Both the position numbers and the translations under genes were made by a program. The notes beneath the pieces are model-generated. The model was not told where the DNA came from. It saw only the letters and a list, made by a program, of their open reading frames with translations, and made no database searches. This document shows positions 1-6,573 of a DNA stretch of 27,391 nt, one piece after another; position 1 is the stretch's first letter, and the number at the start of each line of letters is the position of its first letter. Source of the stretch: a virus; IMG/VR virus record IMGVR_UViG_3300034159_000005, positions 1 to 27,391 of that record. One strand, given 5' to 3'.

Positions 1-252
1 ACGCGGCGCGATTTGGTGCGCCGTGCCAACAAAGCGCAAGCCGTTGTGCATCGGGCTTTCGACCCAGCGGCAGACTTCGCGACCGACCTTGAACGGCGCG
101 CCGATGGCCGGGCCTTGGAAGAACGACGCGTAGCCCGCGCATGACGCCTTTCCGGCGGCGATTGTGGCGCGTGCCTTCGCAATCGCACGGGCTGGATTGG
201 CGCGCCCTTGGCGCTCGCGTTTGTATTCATTGAGTAGTGTGGGGTTGATCAT
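1..252 (-). CDS. Unrecognised protein, divergent gene, 3' end outside window
   Basis: An open frame of 84 codons runs from an ATG at 252 down to the left edge with no stop, so the gene is partial. A GGAG Shine-Dalgarno (plus-strand ctcc at 261-264) sits 8 bases before the ATG. The frame is also open upstream to a GTG at 294, which would add 14 residues, but the ATG has the better ribosome site. The visible product starts MINPTLLNEYKRERQG and is rich in Ala, Arg and Lys in its first 40 residues; two Cys follow. No domain is recognised. It points away from the structural operon, so it may belong to an early, regulatory or accessory block. The plus-strand frame that overlaps it (164-517) has no ribosome site and is taken as a shadow. 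Confidence 0.6.
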   Translation of the reverse strand, partial: MINPTLLNEYKRERQGRANPARAIAKARATIAAGKASCAGYASFFQGPAIGAPFKVGREVCRWVESPMHNGLRFVGTAHQIAPR

Positions 253-415
253 GGGGCGCACTCCAATGCCGGACCGTCCGGCGGCATCCGTCACTAACGC
301 CCCGTTTCAGCGCGCGTCAATTGCCTTCAACGGATCACGACGGGCCGAATCCGCCGCGAAGGCGCTTCAACCCCGCGAAACACGCCCCCTCAACGCTCTA
401 GCGCCATTTCATACG

Positions 416-522
416 CAATATCAGTTAGTTACGCGAACGCCCGCGACGCTTTGCGCGTTTGGAAAGCGCGTGAAAACCGCTCAAAATATCAAAATCGATC
501 GAAGCGCAAAGGATTGATATTG
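416..522. promoter_or_regulatory. Cluster of CAATATCA-type half sites, possible operator region
   Basis: Three copies of one short word lie within 107 bases: CAATATCAG at 416-424, AAATATCAA at 484-492, and its reverse complement TTGATATTG at 514-522. The last two form a perfect 8-base inverted repeat (AATATCAA 485-492 and TTGATATT 514-521) with centres about three helical turns apart. This lies in the AT-richer part of the divergent gap, upstream of the minus-strand gene. Spaced half sites of this kind are usual for dimeric repressors, but no matching regulator is visible, so binding is inference. Confidence 0.35.
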
Positions 523-878
523 CTGACTTTTTTGACAATCTCAGGGGGGGGGCGGGCCGCGGCGTGGCGTCCGTCGCCGTCCGCCGGTGCGATGGCGGCG
601 CACTCGGAAAACCAGCGAGATTGATCGTTTTATGCTATCAAACGGCTTTCTTTAGCATTTTCTTCTACCTTTCGGCCTTGACAAAGGAAAAAAGGTACTT
701 TGAGCGGGGTGGGGGCTGCGGGTGACGCGCGACCCCGACCCTCTCGCAGATATGAAAAATTGAAGGTTGGTTTCTGTTCCCGCTCTGAGAAGGGGTGGTT
801 TGGCATCCCTACCCGGCTCATCGCGTTTCGCTCCGAAAACCTCGACTTTCCGGCCTTACACCGGATTACGGCCGGGGC

Positions 879-891
879 TACCGGAACGATC
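879..891 (+). promoter_or_regulatory. Recurrent intergenic dyad motif, copy 1
   Basis: Reads TACCGGAACGATC, preceded by GGC and followed by TCGG. It is one of five related copies in this window (consensus CTAYCGRARCGRTCYCG). Dyad pairing in this copy is imperfect at one position (ACCG against CGAT). It lies 55 bases before the ATG of the first gene of the plus-strand operon. A TAATAC at 904-909 lies 17 bases after CCGGAA (881-886), so this copy could act as the -35 side of a promoter, but that spacing and -10 are not kept in the other copies. Confidence 0.6.
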
Positions 892-908
892 TCGGAGAGA
901 AAGTAATA

Positions 909-921
909 CGGTTTTAAACCG
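909..921. promoter_or_regulatory. Perfect dyad CGGTTT-T-AAACCG in the leader
   Basis: A 13-base odd-centred palindrome lies between motif copy 1 and the start of the kinase gene (26 bases before its ATG). Its size and position suit an operator or a short RNA hairpin. Function is unknown. Confidence 0.3.
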
Positions 922-946
922 GACGCTCACCATCGGAGCGCCATCT

Positions 947-1507
947 ATGATCGTCGTCGGCATCAAGGGCCTGATCGGGTCCGGCAAGTCCACCGTCGCC
1001 AGATATCTCGTCGAGCAGCACGGTTTCACGCCCGGCCGCTGGGCCGGCGCGCTGAAGGCGATGCTGAGCGCCCTTCTGACCTATCGCGGATGTCCGCCCG
1101 AGATCATCGAGCGCATGGTCGAGGGTGATCTGAAGGAAATCCCGACCGAATGGCTCGACGGCCGGTCGCCTCGGTACGCCATGGAAGGGCTCGGCAACGG
1201 ATGGGGCCGGGAATGGATGGGGAAAGGCTTCTGGATCGCGACCGAGACCGACCGTATCGCCGTCAGCCAGCCCGAGCGCGTCGTCTTCGAGGACTGCCGG
1301 CATCCCAATGAGGCCAAAGCGATCGAGCGCATGGGTGGTCGTGTTTGGGAGATCATCCGCCCCGGCCTGACGCCGCAGGATCACCACACTGAACGGTCGC
1401 AGCGCGCGATCATCCCGCACCACCAGGTCGTGAACGTGGATGGCGATCTCTTCAAGACGTTCGACAAGGTCGATGCCCTCGTTGCGAAGCTGGGAGCGCC
1501 CCGATGA
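947..1507 (+). CDS. P-loop deoxynucleoside monophosphate kinase-like protein
   Basis: A 186-residue protein with a textbook Walker A loop, GLIGSGKS, at residues 8-15. It later has a segment reading VVFEDCRHPNEAKAIERMGG, which matches the pattern of phage dNMP kinases, where an Asp-Arg pair and an (N)EA(D/K)AI helix close the nucleotide site. Known family members phosphorylate dNMPs with ATP to feed phage DNA synthesis; the substrate here is not readable from sequence. The ATG at 947 has a GGAG at 935-938 spaced 8 bases. A longer frame from a TTG at 767 has no ribosome site and would add 60 low-complexity residues, so I reject it. It is the first gene of the plus-strand operon and overlaps the next gene by ATGA. 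Confidence 0.75.
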   Translation: MIVVGIKGLIGSGKSTVARYLVEQHGFTPGRWAGALKAMLSALLTYRGCPPEIIERMVEGDLKEIPTEWLDGRSPRYAMEGLGNGWGREWMGKGFWIATETDRIAVSQPERVVFEDCRHPNEAKAIERMGGRVWEIIRPGLTPQDHHTERSQRAIIPHHQVVNVDGDLFKTFDKVDALVAKLGAPR

Positions 1508-1737
1508 AGCTGTCACAGGCATACGAGTTCGAGCGGCTTCTGAAGAAGCGCGACGAGTTACGCGCATCACGGCTTGTCGCGACCGGCGGCGTTGGGCTCG
1601 GTGTGACGATCAGGGGGACCTACCAAGATGCAGCGATGATTGAGGCGGTCAGGGTCGCTGTTGTGGCCGAGTTCGACCGTCGTATCGCGCTGATCGACGC
1701 CGAGTTCGTCGAGATGGGCGTAGAGATCGACGAATAG
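1504..1737 (+). CDS. Small phage protein, unknown function
   Basis: A 77-residue acidic protein starting MKLSQAYEF. It is mostly helical in appearance, with an N-terminal charged helix (ELRAS, LLKKRDEL) and a C-terminal helix rich in Val, Glu and Asp, and a Gly-rich turn (TGGVGLGV) between them. It overlaps the kinase gene by ATGA (1504-1507) and ends one base before the terminase small subunit gene, so it is translated within the packaging operon. I recognise no family. Short proteins of this shape often sit upstream of terminase genes in phages of alphaproteobacteria, which gives context but no function. Confidence 0.6.
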   Translation: MKLSQAYEFERLLKKRDELRASRLVATGGVGLGVTIRGTYQDAAMIEAVRVAVVAEFDRRIALIDAEFVEMGVEIDE

Positions 1738-1738
1738 C

Positions 1739-2278
1739 ATGGGCAAGATCGTCAACCGACAAGAGTTGGCCGACCTGTTCGGCTACTCGCTCCCGACCAT
1801 CACGTCATGGATCGAGTCGGGAATGCCCGTCGAGACGCATGGGAGCCGAGGGAAGCAGTTCGAGTTCGACACCGAGAACGTCTTGAAGTGGCTTCTCGCC
1901 CGCGAGCGCGCGCTGCGCAAGGCCGAAGTCGCCAAGGCTTCCGCTGATGGCGACGGCGAAGTGATCACTATCGATAAGGCGAAGCTTCGATACGAGATCG
2001 CACGCGCGAAGACCGCAGAAATCGAACTCGCGCAAAAGATGGGCCTCCTGCGGCCCGTCGCGATGATCGCCCGAGTGATGTCAAACGAGATCGCCAACTG
2101 CCGAGCGCGGTTGCTCGGCATTCCGTCGAAGATGCGACCTGCAATCCATCTGGCGGTCGGCACTGGTGAGGCGACGCAGAAGCTTATCAACGAAGTCGAG
2201 CGGCTGATCCGAGAGGCGCTGACTGAAATCAAGTCGTTCGCTGACGAAACTGAAAAGACTGAAGTGCATGTCGAGTGA
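1739..2278 (+). CDS. terS: Terminase small subunit, Nu1-like
   Basis: A 179-residue protein. Residues about 4-53 form a winged helix-turn-helix of the kind found in lambda Nu1: NRQELADLFGYS, then TITSWIESGMPV, then a basic wing, then FEFDTENVLKWL. The rest is helical and charged (residues about 60-175), typical of the oligomerisation and large-subunit contact part. In this family the small subunit binds the cos or pac site and loads DNA onto the large subunit. The spacing to the upstream stop is one base, and the gene overlaps the next small gene by 11 bases. It lies two genes before the terminase large subunit, as expected. The packaging site itself is not identified. Confidence 0.85.
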   Translation: MGKIVNRQELADLFGYSLPTITSWIESGMPVETHGSRGKQFEFDTENVLKWLLARERALRKAEVAKASADGDGEVITIDKAKLRYEIARAKTAEIELAQKMGLLRPVAMIARVMSNEIANCRARLLGIPSKMRPAIHLAVGTGEATQKLINEVERLIREALTEIKSFADETEKTEVHVE

Positions 2279-2456
2279 AGCCGCTGTCCGCGTCCCGTCC
2301 TGGCTCCGCTGGCCCCCGAATTGCTGCGAGACTTGTACCGGGTGGGATCAAAAGCATCAATATGAGGGCCGCTGCCTGCGAGATGCGTCGCGTCACAGCG
2401 GCGATCTGACCGATGCACGGCAGCGATGTCCCGAGTTCAAGCGCAAGCCCGACTAA
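2268..2456 (+). CDS. Small Cys-rich, possible zinc-binding protein
   Basis: A 62-residue protein with five Cys. The CCETC segment near residue 20 and single Cys near residues 36 and 54 (GRC and RCPEF) give a C-x2-C ... C ... C pattern that could bind one zinc. The protein is basic and lacks a membrane segment. It starts inside the end of the small terminase gene (11-base overlap) and ends four bases before the chosen start of the large terminase gene, so it looks like a genuine coupled gene. No family is recognised. A role as a small packaging or DNA-binding accessory protein is a guess from position. Confidence 0.55.
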   Translation: MSSEAAVRVPSWLRWPPNCCETCTGWDQKHQYEGRCLRDASRHSGDLTDARQRCPEFKRKPD

Positions 2457-2460
2457 TCAC

Positions 2461-4407
2461 ATGGAAATCGACGTTCTCGGCGAATATGACACCGATCCGA
2501 CGCATGAAGAACGCCTTCGTGCGCAGGTATTGGAGATCATTGCGCAGAGCTTCGGCCCGCCGCCCAAACTGACGGTCTCGGAATGGGCGGACGAGCATCG
2601 AATCCTCTCGCCCGAGGCGTCCAGTGAGCCCGGCAAGTGGTCAACGGCGCGCGTCGAGCCGTCGCGCGGCATTATGGATGTATTCTCTGATCCTGATATC
2701 GAGATCATTACTTGCATGGTCGCGGCGCAGACCGTCAAGACTGAGGTCATCAACAACGTCGCCGGTTATCACGTCCATCTCGACCCCTGCCCGATGCTCA
2801 TCCTGCAACCGACGTTGCAGATGGCCGAGGCGTACTCGAAGGACCGCCTCGCGCCAATGATCCGCGACACGCCGCCTCTCGCGGCGAAGCTCGGCAACCA
2901 TGCGCGCGACTCCGAAGACACTATCCTTCACAAGAAGTACCCCGGCGGCCACATCACGATGGCCGGCGCGAACTCCCCCGCGTCGCTCGCGTCGCGCCCG
3001 ATCCGCATTCTGCTCTGCGACGAAGTTGATAGGTATGAGGCCAGCGTCGGCAAGGAAGGCGACCCCGTCTCGCTTGCGATCGAGCGAACGACGACCTTCT
3101 GGAACCGAAAGATCGTTCTCGTCTCAACGCCGACCATCAAGGGCGCGTCGCGCATCGAGTCCTCCTACGAGGAAAGCGATCAGCGGCGCTTCTTCGTTCC
3201 GTGCTCGAAATGCGGTCACTATCAGCACTTGCAGTGGAAGCAAGTTCGCTGGCCCGAGGGCAAGCCGCTGGAAGCGAAGTATCATTGCGAGCACATCGAC
3301 TCCGAGACCGGCGAAGTCTGCGACCATGGATGGAGTGAGGCGGAACGACTGCAATCTATCGCCAGAGGCGTGTGGATCGCCACCCGTCCCGAGGTCAAGG
3401 GCCACGCGGGCTTCCATCTCAACCGCATCGCCTCGCCATGGCGCGGCCTCGGAGAGATGGCGCGCGACTTTGTGCTGGTCAGGAAGCACCCCGAGCGCCT
3501 GAAGACTTGGGTCAACACCCGGCTTGCTGAGACCTGGGAGGATCGTGGTGAGCGCGCGAACCCTGAATCGATCTACGGCCGCCGCGAAGAATATGACGCC
3601 AGCGAGTTGCTTCCGAGCCAGGTCGGCGCGGTGACGGCGGCTGTCGATATTCAGGATGACCGCGCTGAAATCGAGTGGTGTGGCTGGGGTCAGGACGACG
3701 AGTCATGGTCGCTTGACTACAAGGTCCACTACGGCGATCCCAACTCGCCCGGCTTTTGGGAGGTTGTCGACCACGCGTTGCTGCGGACCTTCAAACATCC
3801 GGCAGGCGTCGAGATGCGCGTTGAGGCGTCGTGCATCGACTCCGGCGGTCACTTCACGCAACAGGTCTACAACTTCGTCCGGACGCGCCAAGGTCGCAAG
3901 GTTTATGCGATCAAAGGCATGGGCGGTCCCGGCCGACCGCTCTGGCCGGCGAAGGGCACCGTCAACAAAGCCAAGCAGGTCACGGTGTTTGTGCTCGGCG
4001 TTGATCAAGGCAAAGACACGCACTACAAGAGGTTGGGCATCAAGGAGCCCGGTCCCGGCTATTGCCACTTCCCCAACATCGAACCGCCCTACGACAAGAA
4101 GCACTTCGAGGGGCTGACGGCTGAGAAGGCAATCCTGAAGACCGACAAGAAGGGCTTCACCACCAAGGAGTGGCACAAGGTCCATCAGCGCAACGAGCCG
4201 CTTGACGTTCGGGTCTACAACATGGCTGCTCGCCTCTCACTCGGCATCAACATGGAACGACGGCTGGCCGCCCTCCGCGCTGCGGCGTCTGCCACGCTAA
4301 ACCGGGCCCCGGCGACGGCTTACAACCCGGCGTCGTCCAACGACAATGAGAGATCGCCGGTCGCGCAAGGCCGCAGGCGCGTCCGCAGTCGCGGCGTTGA
4401 ATCTTGA
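2461..4407 (+). CDS. terL: Terminase large subunit, GpA family
   Basis: A 648-residue protein of the lambda gpA family, the ATP-driven motor and nuclease that packages DNA into the prohead. The N-terminal ATPase has a Walker A-like segment AAQTVKTE with Lys93, the adjoining PTLQMAEAYSKD, and Walker B LLCDEVDRYE with Asp187 and Glu188. A Cys pair (CSKCG), then a CEH and a later VCDHGW segment, suggests a zinc site between ATPase and nuclease. The nuclease domain has VDIQDDRAEIEW (Asp396) and CIDSGG. The Walker A lacks the Gly normally before the Lys (SAQ-x-GKTE in relatives). The start at 2461 leaves 4 bases after the previous gene; an in-frame ATG at 2413 would overlap it by 44 bases. Neither has a clear ribosome site, so coupling is likely. 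Confidence 0.93.
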   Translation: MEIDVLGEYDTDPTHEERLRAQVLEIIAQSFGPPPKLTVSEWADEHRILSPEASSEPGKWSTARVEPSRGIMDVFSDPDIEIITCMVAAQTVKTEVINNVAGYHVHLDPCPMLILQPTLQMAEAYSKDRLAPMIRDTPPLAAKLGNHARDSEDTILHKKYPGGHITMAGANSPASLASRPIRILLCDEVDRYEASVGKEGDPVSLAIERTTTFWNRKIVLVSTPTIKGASRIESSYEESDQRRFFVPCSKCGHYQHLQWKQVRWPEGKPLEAKYHCEHIDSETGEVCDHGWSEAERLQSIARGVWIATRPEVKGHAGFHLNRIASPWRGLGEMARDFVLVRKHPERLKTWVNTRLAETWEDRGERANPESIYGRREEYDASELLPSQVGAVTAAVDIQDDRAEIEWCGWGQDDESWSLDYKVHYGDPNSPGFWEVVDHALLRTFKHPAGVEMRVEASCIDSGGHFTQQVYNFVRTRQGRKVYAIKGMGGPGRPLWPAKGTVNKAKQVTVFVLGVDQGKDTHYKRLGIKEPGPGYCHFPNIEPPYDKKHFEGLTAEKAILKTDKKGFTTKEWHKVHQRNEPLDVRVYNMAARLSLGINMERRLAALRAAASATLNRAPATAYNPASSNDNERSPVAQGRRRVRSRGVES

Positions 4408-4431
4408 CTCATCGCGCGCTAGATCAAGAGC

Positions 4432-4701
4432 ATGATGAAGGGCGCTGACATCAAGGCGGCTCGGGTGGAACTCGGGCGCGCATGGAAGGCTGGCGGCGCC
4501 CCACTGACGGCCCAAGAGCTTGTGCGAGCCCTCGGCCTTTCCGAAAAGCATGGCACCGATCACGTCTACAGCATGGAAGCCGAGAAATCGGCTGTGTCAG
4601 GCACGATCGAGATGTTGCTGCGCATCTATCTTGCCGGAGCCGTCCCGCCCGACGACGTGGTGATCTTTGGACCCGCCGAACCCCGGAAGAAGTCCCGCTA
4701 A
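4432..4701 (+). CDS. Small helix-turn-helix (XRE-like) protein
   Basis: An 89-residue protein (88 if the second of two adjacent ATGs is used). The order DIKAARVELGRAW, then LTAQELVRALGLS, then DHVYSMEAEKSAV, then EMLLRIYL resembles XRE/Cro domains that read ADIRAARERLG...LARALGLS...VRRWE...LLRLL. This suggests a DNA-binding protein. It is inserted between the terminase large subunit and the gpW-like gene, 24 bases after the former. Immediately after its stop comes copy 2 of the recurrent intergenic dyad motif (4706-4718). It is therefore a candidate to bind that motif, but this is inference from proximity only. An AAGAG just upstream may serve as ribosome site. Confidence 0.6.
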   Translation: MMKGADIKAARVELGRAWKAGGAPLTAQELVRALGLSEKHGTDHVYSMEAEKSAVSGTIEMLLRIYLAGAVPPDDVVIFGPAEPRKKSR

Positions 4702-4705
4702 AGGC

Positions 4706-4718
4706 GATCGGAACGATC
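4706..4718 (+). promoter_or_regulatory. Recurrent intergenic dyad motif, copy 2
   Basis: Reads GATCGGAACGATC, a perfect 5+3+5 inverted repeat (GATCG, GAA, CGATC). It begins 5 bases after the stop of the helix-turn-helix gene and ends 35 bases before the gpW-like start. It is the most symmetrical of the five copies. Confidence 0.65.
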
Positions 4719-4753
4719 TCTCGCGACTGTGCCGTCTCCCGTAGCTTCGGGGC

Positions 4754-4960
4754 ATGGCAAAGAGCGTCGAAGAACAACTCGAAGAAACCCTCGAATCGAT
4801 CCGTCAGGTCGAGAAGAGCGGCCAGCGCTACACGATCAAGGATCGTGAGCTTTGGCGCGGTGATCTGAAGGTTCTCGACCAGCGGGCGCAGCGCCTTGAG
4901 AAGGCGGCGGGCCGCGCCAAGAACGGCGGCGTCAAGATTCAGCGGATTGTCCCGCTGTGA
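4754..4960 (+). CDS. gpW-like head-tail joining protein
   Basis: A 68-residue protein, the same length as lambda gpW. It has an N-terminal helix (EEQLEETLESIRQVEKS), a short beta pair around GQRYTIKDRELWR and a second helix (DLKVLDQRAQRLEKAAG), which is the gpW arrangement. The GQxYTIxxRxLxRxDL pattern is common in gpW-like phage proteins encoded directly before the portal. In lambda, gpW binds the portal after packaging and prepares the head for tail attachment. Its stop TGA (4958-4960) overlaps the portal ATG by one base. The gap before it holds motif copy 2; only a weak CGGGG precedes the ATG. Confidence 0.7.
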   Translation: MAKSVEEQLEETLESIRQVEKSGQRYTIKDRELWRGDLKVLDQRAQRLEKAAGRAKNGGVKIQRIVPL

Positions 4961-6573
4961 TGAAGCCCCTCGCTCCCACCTTCACCGACCGCCTCTTGGC
5001 AAGCGTCGCGCCGGCCTATGCCGCGCGCCGCTACCACGCGCGCCTGTCGTTCAACATGATGGGCCAGTATGCCGGCGCGCGCTCGAACCGCGCCGCGCTG
5101 AAGACCTGGCGCACCAACCCCGGCTCGGCCGACGCGGACACGCTCGGCGATCTGCCGACGCTTCGCGCCCGCTCGCGCGATCTCGGCCGCAACAATCCCA
5201 TCGCGGTCGGCGCGCGCCAGACCTCGAAAAGCAACGTCGTCGGCACCGGCCTGCGTGTGCGAGCGAAGCTCAACCACAAGCTCGTCGGTCTTTCCGAGGA
5301 AGCCGCCGAGATTTGGGAGCGGAACACCGAAACGTTGTTCGACCTTTGGGCTCAATCCAAGGCGGCCGACATCACCCTGACGCAGAATTTCTACGAGCTT
5401 CAGGGTCTCGTCTTCAACGCAGCCTTCGAGTCCGGAGACGCGTTCGTTCTGCGCCGGGCGCCGAAGCGTCGGGGTATCGTGCCGCTCGCCCTCAATGTTC
5501 TTGAGGCCGACCGGGTTGCGACGCCGCAATCGTTGCAAGGCGACTACTACATTCGAGACGGCGTCAAGATCGACGAAGACGGCGCGCCGGTCAGTTACTT
5601 CGTGCTGAATGACCACCCCGGTGACTCACCGACCTATGCGCAGTACGGCTACCGGGAAATCCCGGCGTTCGGAGCGAAGTCCGGCGAGCAGATGGTGCTC
5701 CACGTCTTCGAGCGCCTTCGGCCCGAGTTGAATCGTGGCATCCCCGCCCTCGCGCCCGTCGTGGAAATCCTGAAGCAACTCGACCGCTACAGCGAGGCCG
5801 AGTTGATGAAGGCCGTCGTGTCGTCGTTCTTCACGGTCTTCCTAAAGACTGACGGCGATGACGGCTTTGCCGGCGCAGTTCCGCAAGGTGCGTATCCCGG
5901 ATTTGGTGCGAACGAGATCGCAATGGGACCGGGCACTGTCGTTGACATCGGCATCAACGAGGAAATCCAGACCGCGCAGCCGGCGAACACGTCGAACTTC
6001 GATCCCTTCTTCAAGTCAGTCGTTCAACAGATCGGCGTTGCGCTGTCGATCCCGTTTGAACTGCTCATGATGCACTTCGAGGCGAGCTATAGCGCGTCAC
6101 GGGCGGCTCTGGAAATGGCGGCGCAGTTCTTCAAGGACCGTCGTACCTGGCTTGTCCGCACCTTCTGCGCGCCGGTGTACGAGTGGTTCTTGGTCGATGC
6201 GATCAACAGCGGCCTGATCAGCGCGCCGGGCTTCTTCAACGATCCCGTTCGCCGCGCCGCGTGGCTCGGCTCGCAGTGGATTGGCCCTGCCCGCATCATT
6301 CTCGACCCCCTCAAGGAATGGAAGGCCGAGCACGCCGCCGTCGATCTTGGCGCGCGTACCATCGAGCAAGTCATCATGGAGCGTGGCGGCGACGACTTCG
6401 AGCAGACCACCAAGCAGCGCGCTCGCGAGCACAAGGCTCGCGCGGAAGCGAAGCTCGAACCGGAAACTCTCGCGCCCGAAGGTCAGTCGGCTCCGCCGCC
6501 GGCTGATGAGAAGGGTGGCGACAAGGGCGTCAAAGGCAAGAAGCCGGTGGCGCGCAATGGGAACGACAAATGA
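4960..6573 (+). CDS. Portal protein, lambda gpB family
   Basis: A 537-residue protein, close to lambda gpB (533). Family features include the N-terminal ARSNRAALKTWRT, then RARSRDLGRNNPIAVGARQT, the VVGTGLRVRAK segment, LVFNAAFESGDAFVLRRA, and the C-terminal SYSASRAALEMAAQFFKDRR followed by a charged tail. The portal dodecamer forms the DNA entry vertex and binds terminase and head-completion proteins. The ATG at 4960 overlaps the preceding stop by one base (TGATG); a GTG one codon earlier is also possible. The end overlaps the protease start as ATGA. The last 60 residues are rich in Lys, Glu, Gly and Pro and are likely disordered. Confidence 0.93.
   Translation: MKPLAPTFTDRLLASVAPAYAARRYHARLSFNMMGQYAGARSNRAALKTWRTNPGSADADTLGDLPTLRARSRDLGRNNPIAVGARQTSKSNVVGTGLRVRAKLNHKLVGLSEEAAEIWERNTETLFDLWAQSKAADITLTQNFYELQGLVFNAAFESGDAFVLRRAPKRRGIVPLALNVLEADRVATPQSLQGDYYIRDGVKIDEDGAPVSYFVLNDHPGDSPTYAQYGYREIPAFGAKSGEQMVLHVFERLRPELNRGIPALAPVVEILKQLDRYSEAELMKAVVSSFFTVFLKTDGDDGFAGAVPQGAYPGFGANEIAMGPGTVVDIGINEEIQTAQPANTSNFDPFFKSVVQQIGVALSIPFELLMMHFEASYSASRAALEMAAQFFKDRRTWLVRTFCAPVYEWFLVDAINSGLISAPGFFNDPVRRAAWLGSQWIGPARIILDPLKEWKAEHAAVDLGARTIEQVIMERGGDDFEQTTKQRAREHKARAEAKLEPETLAPEGQSAPPPADEKGGDKGVKGKKPVARNGNDK

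Larger units (their letters stand above)
253..946. other. Divergent non-coding region between the minus-strand gene and the late operon
   Basis: About 690 bases without a convincing gene. It changes composition several times: GC-rich near 260-400, AT-richer at about 405-545, a nine-G run at 544-552, AT-rich again at about 600-700, then mixed. It carries CAATATCA-type half sites (416-522), a six-base inverted repeat ATGCTA/TAGCAT (632-637 and 653-658), a dyad CGGTTT-T-AAACCG (909-921) and the first copy of the recurrent intergenic motif (879-891). TTGACA hexamers at 532 and 678 lack a well-spaced -10, so I do not assign promoters. The layout suits a control region driving transcription both ways, which is inference. 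Confidence 0.55.

Noticed and set aside
164-517. 117-residue plus-strand frame starting at GTG
   Set aside because: No Shine-Dalgarno, no recognisable domain, and it overlaps the better supported minus-strand gene.
532-701. TTGACA hexamers at 532 and 678 as promoter -35 boxes
   Set aside because: The first is followed by a G run and the second by TACTTT only 12 bases away; neither has a -10 at 16-18 bases.
630-906. Short frames in the leader: minus 630-821 and plus 700-906
   Set aside because: Neither has a convincing ribosome site or domain, they overlap each other antisense, and the plus one starts with TTG.
767-946. Upstream extension of the kinase gene from TTG at 767
   Set aside because: The added 60 residues are low complexity, lie over motif copy 1 and the dyad, and the Walker A loop begins naturally at the ATG at 947 with a good GGAG.
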